From contig BCJJ01000096.1 of the NCBI GenBank assembly GCA_039545355.1, positions 1 to 21,917 on the forward strand: a DNA stretch of 21,917 bases, given 5' to 3'. The DNA is from Trichosporon coremiiforme. Taxonomy: Eukaryota > Basidiomycota > Tremellomycetes > Trichosporonales > Trichosporonaceae. Position 1 is the stretch's first letter. Each line of letters opens with the position of its first letter. Shown piece by piece: positions 8,871-17,606 of the stretch. The position numbers and the translations under genes are program-made. The notes under the pieces are model-generated. The model searched no databases, had not been told where the DNA came from, and saw only the letters and a list, made by a program, of their open reading frames with translations.

Positions 8871-10763
8871 CTACGTCTTGGCCAGCCTCATCCTAGCCGC
8901 ACAAGTCGCCGCATCCCGCTCCGTCTCGAGGATCCACCTCCTCTCGCCCACACTCTGCCTGTACTCCCTCTCACTAACGAACGTGATCCTGCTCAGCACA
9001 GACATGAGGTCTCCCATCTCTTCGTGCGCGCTCGTGAAGCGCTTCCACTCGCCAATCTTCTGGTCCCGCACCAACGGCAGGGAGTAGCGCTTGTAGCCCG
9101 GGAGTGCGGCGTGACGCGTCTCGTCGATCGGATCGAAGCCGACGACGGTTACGCGGATGTCGCGATGTTTCCTGAGAGGTGCAGTGGGAGTCGAGGGCTG
9201 GGTGGGGCTGGACGTGTCGGAGTCAGGGGAGGGGATGGCCCGAGCCTTGCCCTTGCCCTTGACGCTGGGCTCGCCATTAACGGAGCTCTCGGCGTTGGTG
9301 TCGAGGGTGCTGTTGGTTCCCGAATCGCCGTCACTGCTGATGCGGATCTCGGGAGCGCCATTCCTGGCCTGCGGCTGGGGCAGCGCGATGAGGTCGAGCA
9401 GCAGCGTCCGCGCAATGACGGCCACACACTCGGCGCGGAATGTCCAGTCCTCCTTCCGAATCCACGGCGAGGGGTGGACGATGACTTCCTCGAGATCCAA
9501 GTCGGGATAGTTCACAATCGGGAATCGCCAGTTACCCCAGAGATTCACCACGAGCCGCCGCGTTGAGAGGGGGACGTAGGTCTCCCTATGTCCCTCGGTT
9601 TGGAACCACACGAAGGTCGAGGGGTTCACGTCGCTCTCGAACGCGAAGGGAAGGTCGACGACTCGGACTACGGGCGCTGCGGCCACGCGGGGAAGGCGGT
9701 GGCGGAGACGCTGCTCTGCGGCCTCGACTTCGGCACGCTCAGAGAGGTCCCACGTCCGCAGTCCACCTTCGAACGAGAGCACGCCGACGCGACCCACAAC
9801 GGCGAGATACGGCCGCCCACGTCCATAGGGGCGTCCGTTGTAGCACACCGGGGCGCGACCCAAGGCTGAGATGGCGTGATATCCTCCAGCTCCTCCTTTG
9901 ATTACGACGTGTGCGCCGTAGAGTTCGTTCACGAGTGCTGCGTGCCTGCGACTGGTGAGACGGAAGGCGAGCAGCGTCTTCTTGTCTAAGATTGCGAGGA
10001 GGGTGATGACGACGCCCGGCGCACGATGGTAGTCGACGACTGGGCGAGTCGGCTCCGCCACACGCAAACGAAGACTCTGTCGGAGGGCTTCGCGGTGGGC
10101 GTCCCTGCCGCTCAGGCTGTCGCGGGATGACCTGGACGGTGCAGAAGAGCCACTGCGAGCGTAAGGCGCCACGGGTAGGGGAAGGCGAGACGAAGGCTGG
10201 TGTCGGTCAAAGGAATGACGATCGGAGGGCGGTCCTGGGTGAATCGACGGGACGGAGGACGCTGTAATCGACGGCGCGGGCGTGCTTGCCGTCGAAGGTG
10301 GAGACGTCACTGCCAGCGCGAGGCCGTTCGCCGCATCGCCGGTCAGCAGGCTCGCAGAGGGAGTCGCCGCTAGGGTTCGGTCCGACGAAGCAGTTTCATG
10401 TGTAGCCTCGCTGTTGCTGTTGGCCGTCAGACGCTGGACGGCCCCGTTGTTGTTCGTTGGTGTCGTCGGCGTGCTAGAGCCAAGCGTGAACCCGTTGCTG
10501 AGCATGCTCTTCCGATATCCCGTCTTGTTGGGCATACTATGCGATGCGGCGGAGTGACTGCTGAACTCGTTGTAGCTGTGTCGGCGGTCATGGTTCGCGA
10601 CGCCGGTCACTGTGTGCGGCACCGGCATTGATGAGACGCTGTTGCTCCCGCGAACATGGTTCTTCTCCGGCGGCGGCGTGGGCAGCTTGTCAGTCGACAA
10701 GCGACGGAGCCACCCGGTCAAGCGCGAGAGACGCTTCTCCTTCTTTTCCTTCTTCGTAGGCAT
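8871..10763 (-). CDS. Uncharacterised protein with weak F-box-like segment
   Basis: An intronless 630-residue protein of unknown function. Residues 1-37 are Lys/Arg-rich (KKEKKEKRLSRLTGWLRRL), and about 38-235 are Ser/Thr/Pro-rich and probably disordered. Residues 247-290 form a helix pair, ITLLAILDKKTLLAFRLTSR, followed by an Arg/His/Ala-rich helix. This resembles the F-box pattern in which a leucine-rich first helix is followed by LRLTSRR. If real, it would bind Skp1 and make this a substrate adaptor of an SCF ubiquitin ligase. The rest of the ordered part (about 300-460 and 531-630) has mixed strand and helix character (LRTWDLSERAE, TRRLVVNLWGNWRFPIVNYP), split by a low-complexity insert at about 463-530. 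No leucine-rich or WD repeats are evident. It converges with the Rad57-like gene, 176 bases stop to stop. The frame is certain; the function is a guess. Confidence 0.8.
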   Translation of the reverse strand: MPTKKEKKEKRLSRLTGWLRRLSTDKLPTPPPEKNHVRGSNSVSSMPVPHTVTGVANHDRRHSYNEFSSHSAASHSMPNKTGYRKSMLSNGFTLGSSTPTTPTNNNGAVQRLTANSNSEATHETASSDRTLAATPSASLLTGDAANGLALAVTSPPSTASTPAPSITASSVPSIHPGPPSDRHSFDRHQPSSRLPLPVAPYARSGSSAPSRSSRDSLSGRDAHREALRQSLRLRVAEPTRPVVDYHRAPGVVITLLAILDKKTLLAFRLTSRRHAALVNELYGAHVVIKGGAGGYHAISALGRAPVCYNGRPYGRGRPYLAVVGRVGVLSFEGGLRTWDLSERAEVEAAEQRLRHRLPRVAAAPVVRVVDLPFAFESDVNPSTFVWFQTEGHRETYVPLSTRRLVVNLWGNWRFPIVNYPDLDLEEVIVHPSPWIRKEDWTFRAECVAVIARTLLLDLIALPQPQARNGAPEIRISSDGDSGTNSTLDTNAESSVNGEPSVKGKGKARAIPSPDSDTSSPTQPSTPTAPLRKHRDIRVTVVGFDPIDETRHAALPGYKRYSLPLVRDQKIGEWKRFTSAHEEMGDLMSVLSRITFVSEREYRQSVGERRWILETERDAATCAARMRLAKT

Positions 10764-12000
10764 GGTCCAGTCCGTTGGCGGTCGAGTGCAGGGCTAAGGG
10801 AGCGTGGGCTGGTCGGACTGGATCAAGTCGAGGGTATCTTGCCTGGTGCACTCGCCTGGAGCGTCTTATTTTGAGGAAATGGGGGATGGAGCAAGTTGAG
10901 AACCCACAAGGGCCAGTGACAACGAGGCGAGGAAGGAGGGCGGTGTGCGAAGCATAGTGGCTGTCTGTGCTGTGGTGGTGAGTGCATGGGTGCCAGGCAG
11001 GTCAGGTCCCGTACGTCAGGTCCGGCGATGCGCGAGGGTCGTGCTATCCTCTCGTACTAATGCGCAGCGGCTGGTGCGAGTGTGCGACAGAGGAGCATGA
11101 AGCACGACACTGGACACGGACAAGGGAAGACGAAGATCAACAGGGAAGGCAGTGTCAAGAGCGCGCCGCAAGGCGGATCCGGGCCCAGGCGGCAGGCGAG
11201 CGATCGTCCGGAGGCACATCCGTCCACTTTCACCCTCACTAATTCGCGCATTCCTCTTATCGATCAGATCTTGGCACAGCTAGGTGCGGTGCTACATTCC
11301 TCCATCTCTTACAGCTCGACATCCTTGTTTGTTTGATCAGTTTGAGTGAGCTCCGAAGTGTCGAAGACGTTTGGGACCCTCTTGTGAGTCAGAAGTGGGG
11401 ACGCGGGGAAGACGTCGTTGTGGTGTGAGGCGCACAGGGGACGGGCGGTGCAGACCTTGACTGATGGTGCAGCAAGCTGGGTCGAGCTCAGTGGCAAGCG
11501 TATCAGTTGTGCGTGCAACGATCGTGACGAGTGATGGGATGCTTGAGCTCAAGAACGCGAACAATCTCGGAGTCAGGAAGTGTGCTCCGAGTTTGCCGCC
11601 CTGATCGGGCCCTCCGACGCAGCGCACGATGGGGTCCCGCGACACTTCCGGGGCACCAACGCCGCTGAAGACGTTCTCTTCATGGGTTTGACCTTCCTCG
11701 CCACCGAGCAGGAAACCCGGACCGCTGTCAACAGTGAGTCGTCCACTTTCAAAGACCGTGAAGCCAACAGACGGAGGTCTGTAATTGATCTGATAAGAGC
11801 AATGATCATGCCAGATGCACAAAACTCTTGAAACCAGTACACTCGGCTATCCGTTTGATGTCGGAATTCGGGTTCGGTTCTTCCGGCATGGTGGTGATAA
11901 CCGCCATGTGGGCTGGTTGTTCTTTCCCGAACCGCGTCGGGCATCGTCTACAGCATCGTTTCTTTAAGAACTATCCGCTCATCCTCCGCATCCGCCCTCA
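10764..12000. promoter_or_regulatory. Divergent intergenic region, F-box-like gene and MmgE/PrpD gene
   Basis: This 1.24 kb interval separates two divergently transcribed genes and must hold both promoters. There is a near-repeat around 10999-11024, in which GTCAGGTCC appears once and again as part of TACGTCAGGTCC; TACGTCA is a CRE/ATF-type half site. TTTAAG near 11962 lies some 35 bases before the MmgE/PrpD ATG in a mildly pyrimidine-rich leader. An open stretch at about 11580-11831 on the plus strand lacks an ATG and matches no family I know. I see no further gene. Confidence 0.45.
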
Positions 12001-13224
12001 ATGACCGACTCGACCCCCCACAAGACCTCCGACATGGCCAGTGTCGCACGCAACCTCGCCAAGTGGGCGTACTCGTACAAGCCGAACGCGGACGACCTTG
12101 CGCTCGCGGATCGCGCGCTCAAGGACACTGTCGCTGTCGCGCTCGCCGCGCGTCAGCACCCGCTGAAGCAGATCGTGTCCGGACTTCCCCCCGCGGCGCG
12201 TTGGGCGGCCATGTCTCACGTTCTCGACTTTGATGACCTGCACATTGAGACGACCACGCACATCTCCGTTGTTACTGTCCCCGCCACTCTGGCCGCCGAG
12301 GGAGACGCCCGCGCGTACCTCGCTGGTGCTGGTGTGTTTGCGCGACTCGCTGAGGGCTTCGGATGGAACCACTACGCCAACGGATGGCACATCACCTGCA
12401 CTGCTGGTGCCCCTGCTGCCGCCGTCGCGGCCGGTATCGCTAAGGGTCTCAGCGAGGAGCAGCTCGCGACCGCCATCGCCCTCGCTGTCCCCGCTGCTGG
12501 AGGCGTGCAGGAGGCGTTCGGAACGCACGGCAAGTCGCTCCAGGTCGGTTTCGCTGCCGACGCTGGTGTGCGTGCTGCCGACCTCGCCTCGCGCGGTGCC
12601 ACTGCCGCCACTGCCGCTGTTGAGAGCTGGATGGGCAAGCTCGGCGGCAAGCCGGACAATGTTGGCGCTCAGCAGACCCCCGCTGTCCCCGGCGGTCTCG
12701 CGATCAAGATGTTCCCGTGCTGCTACGCGATGCAGCGTCCCATCGCCGCCATTCGCGACCTAAAGCCGATCGACTACAAGAAGCTCACGAAGATTGTTGC
12801 CCGCACGCCTGCCGGTGTCATTCACCCGCTCATCTACGACTTCCCCGAGACCGGCCTGGCGGGCAAGTTCTCGCTGCAGTACTCGATCGCGACCGCCCTG
12901 CTGGACGACTACCCCGGCTTCGAGTCCTTCACGGACAAGATGGTGCAGCGCCCCGAGGCGCAGGAGCTCATGCGCAAGGTCGAGGTGCAGAAGGAGGACA
13001 CGCCGATCGAGAACCTCCTCGACGACAAGATCAACCTCGAGCTCCACTACGAGGACGGCACCGTCACCAAGACATCCCTCGAGCTCCCGCCTGGCGCGCC
13101 CCGCCGCCCGCCTACCGATGAGCAGCTCGAGGAGAAGCTCAAGTCCTGTGGTGACGACGTCCCCGGCCTCCTTAAGGGTATGTCGTGGGCTGACGGCACG
13201 CGCCTCATGAAGGACAACTTCTAG
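12001..13224 (+). CDS. MmgE/PrpD family protein (short form)
   Basis: MmgE/PrpD proteins include 2-methylcitrate dehydratase and cis-aconitate decarboxylase, lyases acting on tricarboxylic acids. This intronless frame gives 407 residues, shorter than the usual 450-500. The shortening appears near the N-terminus, where the first helices run almost straight into HVLDFDDLH. Family motifs are clear: DFDD at 76-79, His87 in ETTTHIS, His130 in GWHIT, Lys178 in GTHGKSLQVGFAA, the FPCCYA loop at 238-243, and Tyr294 in FSLQYSIA. The residue after that loop is Gln245 (CCYAMQRPI), where catalytic members have a His. Substrate and activity therefore cannot be assigned. The lack of introns and the short form would fit a gene acquired from bacteria, but that is unproven. 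ATG 12001 is the first in frame; Met12 is an alternative start. Confidence 0.88.
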   Translation: MTDSTPHKTSDMASVARNLAKWAYSYKPNADDLALADRALKDTVAVALAARQHPLKQIVSGLPPAARWAAMSHVLDFDDLHIETTTHISVVTVPATLAAEGDARAYLAGAGVFARLAEGFGWNHYANGWHITCTAGAPAAAVAAGIAKGLSEEQLATAIALAVPAAGGVQEAFGTHGKSLQVGFAADAGVRAADLASRGATAATAAVESWMGKLGGKPDNVGAQQTPAVPGGLAIKMFPCCYAMQRPIAAIRDLKPIDYKKLTKIVARTPAGVIHPLIYDFPETGLAGKFSLQYSIATALLDDYPGFESFTDKMVQRPEAQELMRKVEVQKEDTPIENLLDDKINLELHYEDGTVTKTSLELPPGAPRRPPTDEQLEEKLKSCGDDVPGLLKGMSWADGTRLMKDNF

Positions 13225-13708
13225 ACAGTTATTAGACCATGCATAGTATATTAGGGTACGGGAGCCGCAAGGAGGCAGTAGCGAGTTGCACAGATAACCA
13301 CGTGATGGCGCAGAGGAAGCGGGGCTTGAGCGCCTGCAATCCGGTGCACCGTGTTCATGCTGCAGTTCCCACCGACTTGATGCACTGGGAGTTCTGCAAA
13401 GGACAGTACCTCGATTCATGTGAGATGCATGGCCAGGCTCGTGAGCAAAGAGCTAGCGTCCAATGGCGACACATCGGAGCAGCGAAGAGAACGCCGAACC
13501 GGCCTCCACCGCTCTCGATCATTCCGGCGATCCGGCTCCGACTTTTCCTACATACGTCAGTACGTCACGCCCAGTCAACTTCCCGATCTAATCACCCACT
13601 CTATCTCAATCGCACTTCATCTCCAGCGCCTCTCATCTCCCATCCCCCAGATCACTCCATCTCCTCTCCACCCCATCTCCATCTTCACCGCCAAGGAAAT
13701 CAACCACC
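13225..13708 (+). promoter_or_regulatory. Intergenic region and promoter of the ACT-domain gene
   Basis: This contains the 3' end of the MmgE/PrpD gene and the promoter of the ACT-domain gene. A CACGTG E-box is at 13299-13304. Two tandem TACGTCA elements (13553-13559 and 13561-13567), CRE/ATF-type half sites 8 bases apart, lie about 150 bases before the ATG. The remaining leader to 13708 is C/T-rich and ends CAACCACCATG, a favourable start context. No additional gene is seen. Confidence 0.45.
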
Positions 13709-14471
13709 ATGCCCGAGTGCCGCTCTAACGAGACCTTCACGCTGGACAAGAAGGACAAGGTCCTGAACATCCTCACTCTGCCCGAGGAGGTCTTCCTCTT
13801 CCGCTATGCGCCCACTACGGCCATCCCCGCGGCGTTGTGGGAGGGCGACGAGTTCTGCTCTGTGACCAAGACGAAGACTGAGCTCTCGATTGTTGCGCCC
13901 CAGAAGAGGGTTGTGGACTCGGGCATGCCGAAGGCGTCGCCTGAGCACTGTGGAGGACCTTGGAACGTTCTGAGGGTCAGGGGACCGCTGGAGCACCGTG
14001 AGTACCACCCACTCATGTTCAACAACGTCGCAGTAGTCTCTGAGCCCTCGATAGCCCGTTTCCAGTCTTCAAGTTGGGAACAGCTTGCAGACAAACTGGC
14101 CCGGGACGGACGCAATCCTACTCCCTGGTGTTGCGATAGCTGACACTCAGACATGGTTGGCGTCATGGCCGAGCTCGCGCGGGTGCTCAAGGAGGCATCC
14201 GTCTCCATCTTCACGATTTCCACTTGGTGAGTGACCACTCCCCCTTTCCCTTCCTCCCTTACTCTCGTCTTTCCGCCAATGCGTCGCTCTGATCCCGGCC
14301 CTCGCGGGCTGGGTTAGGGTCGTGGGCTTGGTCGTGAGAGGAGCAGGCGCAAGCTGTGATCCGAAGATAGCGTAGCTAATTCTCAGGGACACGGACTACC
14401 TTCTCGTCACGAAGGACACGTACGAGGCTGCCAAGAAGGCGCTCGAGGCTGACGGGTGGACCTTTGCTTAA
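13709..14471 (+). CDS. ACT-domain protein, ACT_7/CASTOR-like
   Basis: A small, probably cytosolic amino-acid-binding protein. Exons 13709-13997, 14151-14226 and 14387-14471 encode 149 residues. The N-terminal half (about 18-64, with EFCSVTKTKTELSIVAP) forms one ACT-like ferredoxin-fold unit. The C-terminal half (90-149) is a typical ACT_7 domain: RVRGPLEHHMVGVMAELARV, then IFTISTWDTDYLLVTKD across the last splice junction. The same architecture occurs in bacterial ACT proteins of this class and, duplicated, in mammalian CASTOR1, the arginine sensor of mTORC1. Whether the fungal protein senses an amino acid is unknown. Each junction restores a codon in phase and the family spacing, so the model is firm. 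It lies on the same strand as the MmgE/PrpD gene, 484 bases downstream, with its own promoter-like leader. Confidence 0.9.
13998..14150 (+). other. ACT-domain gene intron 1 (153 nt)
   Basis: The donor is GTGAGT at 13998 and the acceptor is CTCAG ending at 14150. CTGAC at 14140-14144 puts the branch A 7 bases from the end of the AG. Splicing gives GPLEHHMVGVM, matching the family spacing; reading through instead ends at a TGA (14141-14143), after 144 codons without the ACT_7 domain. Confidence 0.92.
14227..14386 (+). other. ACT-domain gene intron 2 (160 nt)
   Basis: The donor is GTGAGT at 14227 and the acceptor is TCTCAG ending at 14386. CTAAT at 14376-14380 puts the branch A 7 bases from the end of the AG. 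The splice joins STW to DTDYLLV, the diagnostic strand of ACT_7 proteins. Confidence 0.93.
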
Positions 14472-15569
14472 GGCAGTCACTGGTTGTAGTGGCGGCGACA
14501 TGAAGGGCATCAGAAGAACAGCGAGCCGCAACCTTGGAGTCGCAGGGGTCACATGGAACTGGTAAGGCGAGCCTTAAGGGTTGAACGACTGATGACACTG
14601 ATCCATGCATGTTTCCTACATTGACATCCAGGTTTGAGTCCCTCCATTGTCAACCTCCCGTCTCCCGGAGGGCGACCAATGAAGCTTGATCTCGCAGTCA
14701 CCTGGGACCGCAGTCAGAGAGACGCTAAGCAGCGAATCACAACACCCGTCGACGAAAGCACTTACAGATCAAGATCAGACGAGGATCATAATCACAGCCA
14801 GCGGTCGAGATCACGATCATAACTCTGGAGCTCCGGAGCTACAAACATGCACAGGCAGATTATCTCGGGGCTCACACGTCGGAAGTGGTGAATGCGCCGT
14901 CAGGGCGCACGGGTGTTCAGCGGCCCAAAGCCCGGGACTAGCATGTTGACGGGCGGCGCTATCGGATAAGTTTAACTCAGGCTCGACGCAAATAACCCCA
15001 CTTCAACGCTTGAGCGGACTTGGCTGCGCCGATGCCAAGAACAATGGGCTGGGTAGAAGGGAGGCGGTGACTAACCTGCGCACGCTGTTGAGTGCTTTCA
15101 CTGCGCCGTTACTGAAGCTCACAGCCATCTCCTTTAACCACACAGCTGCGTAGAGTACTGAGAATAGTCTACGCCGAACGCACGAGCCCACGCGAACGGA
15201 GTCTTGGCGCCGAGGGTGACTCACCCTGTCCGATCGACCTCCGACTAGACACGCGCTAGCCTTGCGTCGCCGCCGCCACCCAGACTACGAGGCTACACGA
15301 GGCAGCCTGGACCAGTGCTTTGCACCTATTGTTTGTCTTCCTTCCACCACACTCCGGCACTCTCTATTCCTGGAACCCCGGATCTGACCTAGCTTCTATT
15401 CAAGCTCACTGCAGCACAGCGTTCTAGCTGGCTCGGCATATTGTCGATCACCGCCTTCAGTATCTCGGCTTGTGGCACCCCTCTCCATCACCTGGCAACA
15501 ATGATCAGCTGTGAGCTGCGCACGCACCGACATGTACCACGAACTGGGCTTTCGTCGGCGTGGTAGGGT
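14472..15569. other. Intergenic region without a recognised gene
   Basis: I see no convincing gene. The frames are short and their translations unstructured. There is a GATC-rich patch at about 14766-14822 and a perfect 12-base palindrome, AGCTCCGGAGCT, at 14829-14840. The 3' untranslated region of the ACT-domain gene must lie at the left end. Confidence 0.5.
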
Positions 15570-16107
15570 ATATAACTCGCCCAAACAGCCCACCCAAGTC
15601 ATCATCATCTTGCGCCCCGGCCTCGACCACACACCCCAGGTCATTTCTAGCCTCCTCCACCTGCACAGCTGACGAAGACAACGTCACTTCCTCCCCCAAC
15701 TGCTCGCCCGACACACCCGTCCACACACACGTCCGCACCACGTTCCCCACTGAGCACCACACGGTGTGATCTCGACTAGCTCCTCCCGGCAGCCCACCCA
15801 CCCACCATCAGGACCCTATCTAGTCTCTCCTGGTGAGATTCCTCACTCCCTCCACATCCTTTCACCCACCCTGTACGCTAGCTCGTACGACAACCCTGCG
15901 CAACAACAAGCATCACAACACGCACGCCATCGTCGAGGATACATAACACTCTTCTAACACAAACTCTCACCCTCTCTCTCTTTCCACCTCGCACCGGCGT
16001 GATTCACTCCACCACCGACCCCGGTCTCACCCTTGCTCGCTCCCATTTCCGACTCCAACGCCACCGCCTCCCCCACCTTCACCATCAACTTTTGCCGCCA
16101 CACCATC
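15570..16107 (+). promoter_or_regulatory. TATA box and long ATG-free leader
   Basis: A good TATA box, TATATAA, is at 15570-15576. From there to the start codon at 16108, more than 530 bases, the plus strand contains no ATG at all. The interval is C-rich with long pyrimidine and CCA/CA runs, the composition of a fungal 5' leader. A CTGGTGAGAT site near 15830 could be the donor of a leader intron. Whether the transcript starts just after this TATA box or closer to the gene cannot be seen from sequence. Confidence 0.5.
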
Positions 16108-17091
16108 ATGACTCGCCCGCAAAAGCTCCGAGACGTGCAACAGGTTCTGCGCAAGAACTCCTGGGTCCTTGCTCGCCAAGTCGGCTCCCACCAGACCTGG
16201 CTCCACTGCACCTGCGACGACGCGGAGGGGGAGCACCTCCAGCTCGAACTCGACTTCGACACGGACGACGACCTGCAGAACGCGTCGTTCTCGCGCAACT
16301 CTGCTTGCTCGTCGCCGACTCGCTCGTTCCCTTCGCCGACGCGGGCCAACTCTGTCCGCGTCGGCCACACACCCTATCCCTGGCTTCCGGAATACTCTGA
16401 CGTCTCCAGCGCCGCGTCTTCCTGCTCCTGTGCGTCAGACTCGGACTCAGACGAAGAGCCAGCCGACACAGAGGAATGGTTCGGATCCCGCCGCGCGCTC
16501 GAACGCCGCAAGACCGCAGCAGCAGCACCCACACCCAAATCCGTCTACGCCAGTGTCCCCCGCACAGCGTCAAGAAAGGAACGCCGCCGTCCCCAGTTAA
16601 AGCTCGAGACATTCGTGGAACCTCCCTCGCCCGTGGACTCGGCCACGCCGCGCGCCACCTCGCCGCTCAAGTCGCCCATGAAGACGTCGCTGCTAAAATC
16701 GCCCACAAAGGGCAAACTGGACCGCGCGCCTTCACTCCGCACGAAAGGCGGGTTTCCTTTGTCGACTCCGACTCTATCCCGCGCAGCCACCGTATCGGGC
16801 TCTCCCACGCGCTCGCCCACTCGTTCGCCGACACGCTCACCCACCAGAGCAGCCATGGAACTCTCCGCGCCGCAACTCGCGTCGTGCTCCTGCTTCCTCC
16901 GCGCGCTCGAGGACGTGTCTCCCATAAAGGGTCCTGCTAAAGGGTTAGGATCCCTCCGCTCGCGCACCGCCAAGGAACTCACGCGCCACGCGGACCGGAT
17001 CACGATTGCGTCCAAGCGGGGCGGCGAGGTGGACCCCAAGTGCATCATGCAGCTTAAGCGTGTGCTGCAGCATGTCCCGGAGGACTGGTGA
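16108..17091 (+). CDS. Ser/Pro-rich protein with many SPxK/R sites
   Basis: A 327-residue protein of unknown function, one exon. The open frame extends further upstream, but 16108 is its first ATG, in good context, so I start there. Residues 1-60 look ordered (LRDVQQVLRKNSWVLARQVG, then HQTWLHCTC and an acidic segment). Residues 61-230 are Ser/Pro/Arg-rich with an acidic run at 109-124 (SDSDSDEEPADTEEW). SPTR occurs at 69, 76 and four times in tandem at 232-247; with SPLK, SPMK, SPTK and SPIK this makes about ten full CDK consensus sites. The last 70 residues, LASCSCFLRALEDVSPIKG onward, are again ordered and basic and end LKRVLQHVPEDW. The stop overlaps a GTGAGC sequence that could act as a splice donor, so a longer isoform is possible. 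A cell-cycle or cytoskeletal role is only a guess. Confidence 0.8.
   Translation: MTRPQKLRDVQQVLRKNSWVLARQVGSHQTWLHCTCDDAEGEHLQLELDFDTDDDLQNASFSRNSACSSPTRSFPSPTRANSVRVGHTPYPWLPEYSDVSSAASSCSCASDSDSDEEPADTEEWFGSRRALERRKTAAAAPTPKSVYASVPRTASRKERRRPQLKLETFVEPPSPVDSATPRATSPLKSPMKTSLLKSPTKGKLDRAPSLRTKGGFPLSTPTLSRAATVSGSPTRSPTRSPTRSPTRAAMELSAPQLASCSCFLRALEDVSPIKGPAKGLGSLRSRTAKELTRHADRITIASKRGGEVDPKCIMQLKRVLQHVPEDW
16801..16848 (+). repeat. Four 12-base repeats coding SPTR
   Basis: Four consecutive 12-base units encode Ser-Pro-Thr-Arg four times (residues 232-247 of the enclosing protein). Third codon positions differ between units while the peptide is unchanged, which suggests selection for the protein motif rather than recent slippage. 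Confidence 0.85.
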
Positions 17092-17606
17092 GCATCGGCC
17101 CACTGGAGCGCAGCGGAGCGGAGGGCCACTCGAGTTCAGCTTGAGTAGCGCAGGAGGAAGCGGAGGATGGAGTGTCGAAGCAAGGAGCAGGGGAAAAGGG
17201 GGATATGTTGAGCGCCTGGTGCGTTCTTCCCCCAGACCAGCAACATCTCGTCCCGGTATCTGGAGTGTCTGAAGTCTGCTTGTCGTATCCATAGTTGTCT
17301 CCCGTAGCACAGAGCCCGTCTTCCCGGCCACGGCACGGGCAGTCTGTTGTATGTATCTGCTGTTGGCATCTGATGTTTTGCATTGTCCGCAAAGACTAAA
17401 TAAATGGATATGGGAAAATGATGGACTGGGACCACCTGAAAGGGTAGCGAATCTCTATGTGGTTATGGTGCTATGAAAGCCTTCTCTACACTGTTCTACG
17501 CCTTGACGTCAGAGTCCGAGGTACTTCTGATCTCTCTCCAACACGTCTTCTCTCTCCTCCTCCCGGCCCGTAGTTGCAATGGCACAGCGTCGCTTCGCTC
17601 CGCTGC
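17092..17606. other. Convergent 3' region
   Basis: This lies between two convergent genes and holds no gene that I can support. A canonical AATAAA polyadenylation signal is at 17399-17404, about 300 bases after the stop codon of the plus-strand gene. TGACGTCA, a full CRE palindrome, is at 17504-17511, probably within 3' untranslated sequence and without clear meaning. Confidence 0.5.

Noticed and set aside
11580..11831. Possible small gene on the plus strand
   Set aside because: The frame starts with GTG rather than ATG, matches no known family, and has no clear splice partner although a GTGAGT lies near 11731.
15560..15957. Small open frames in the leader of the SPTR protein gene
   Set aside because: They contain no ATG; the interval is better explained as untranslated leader.
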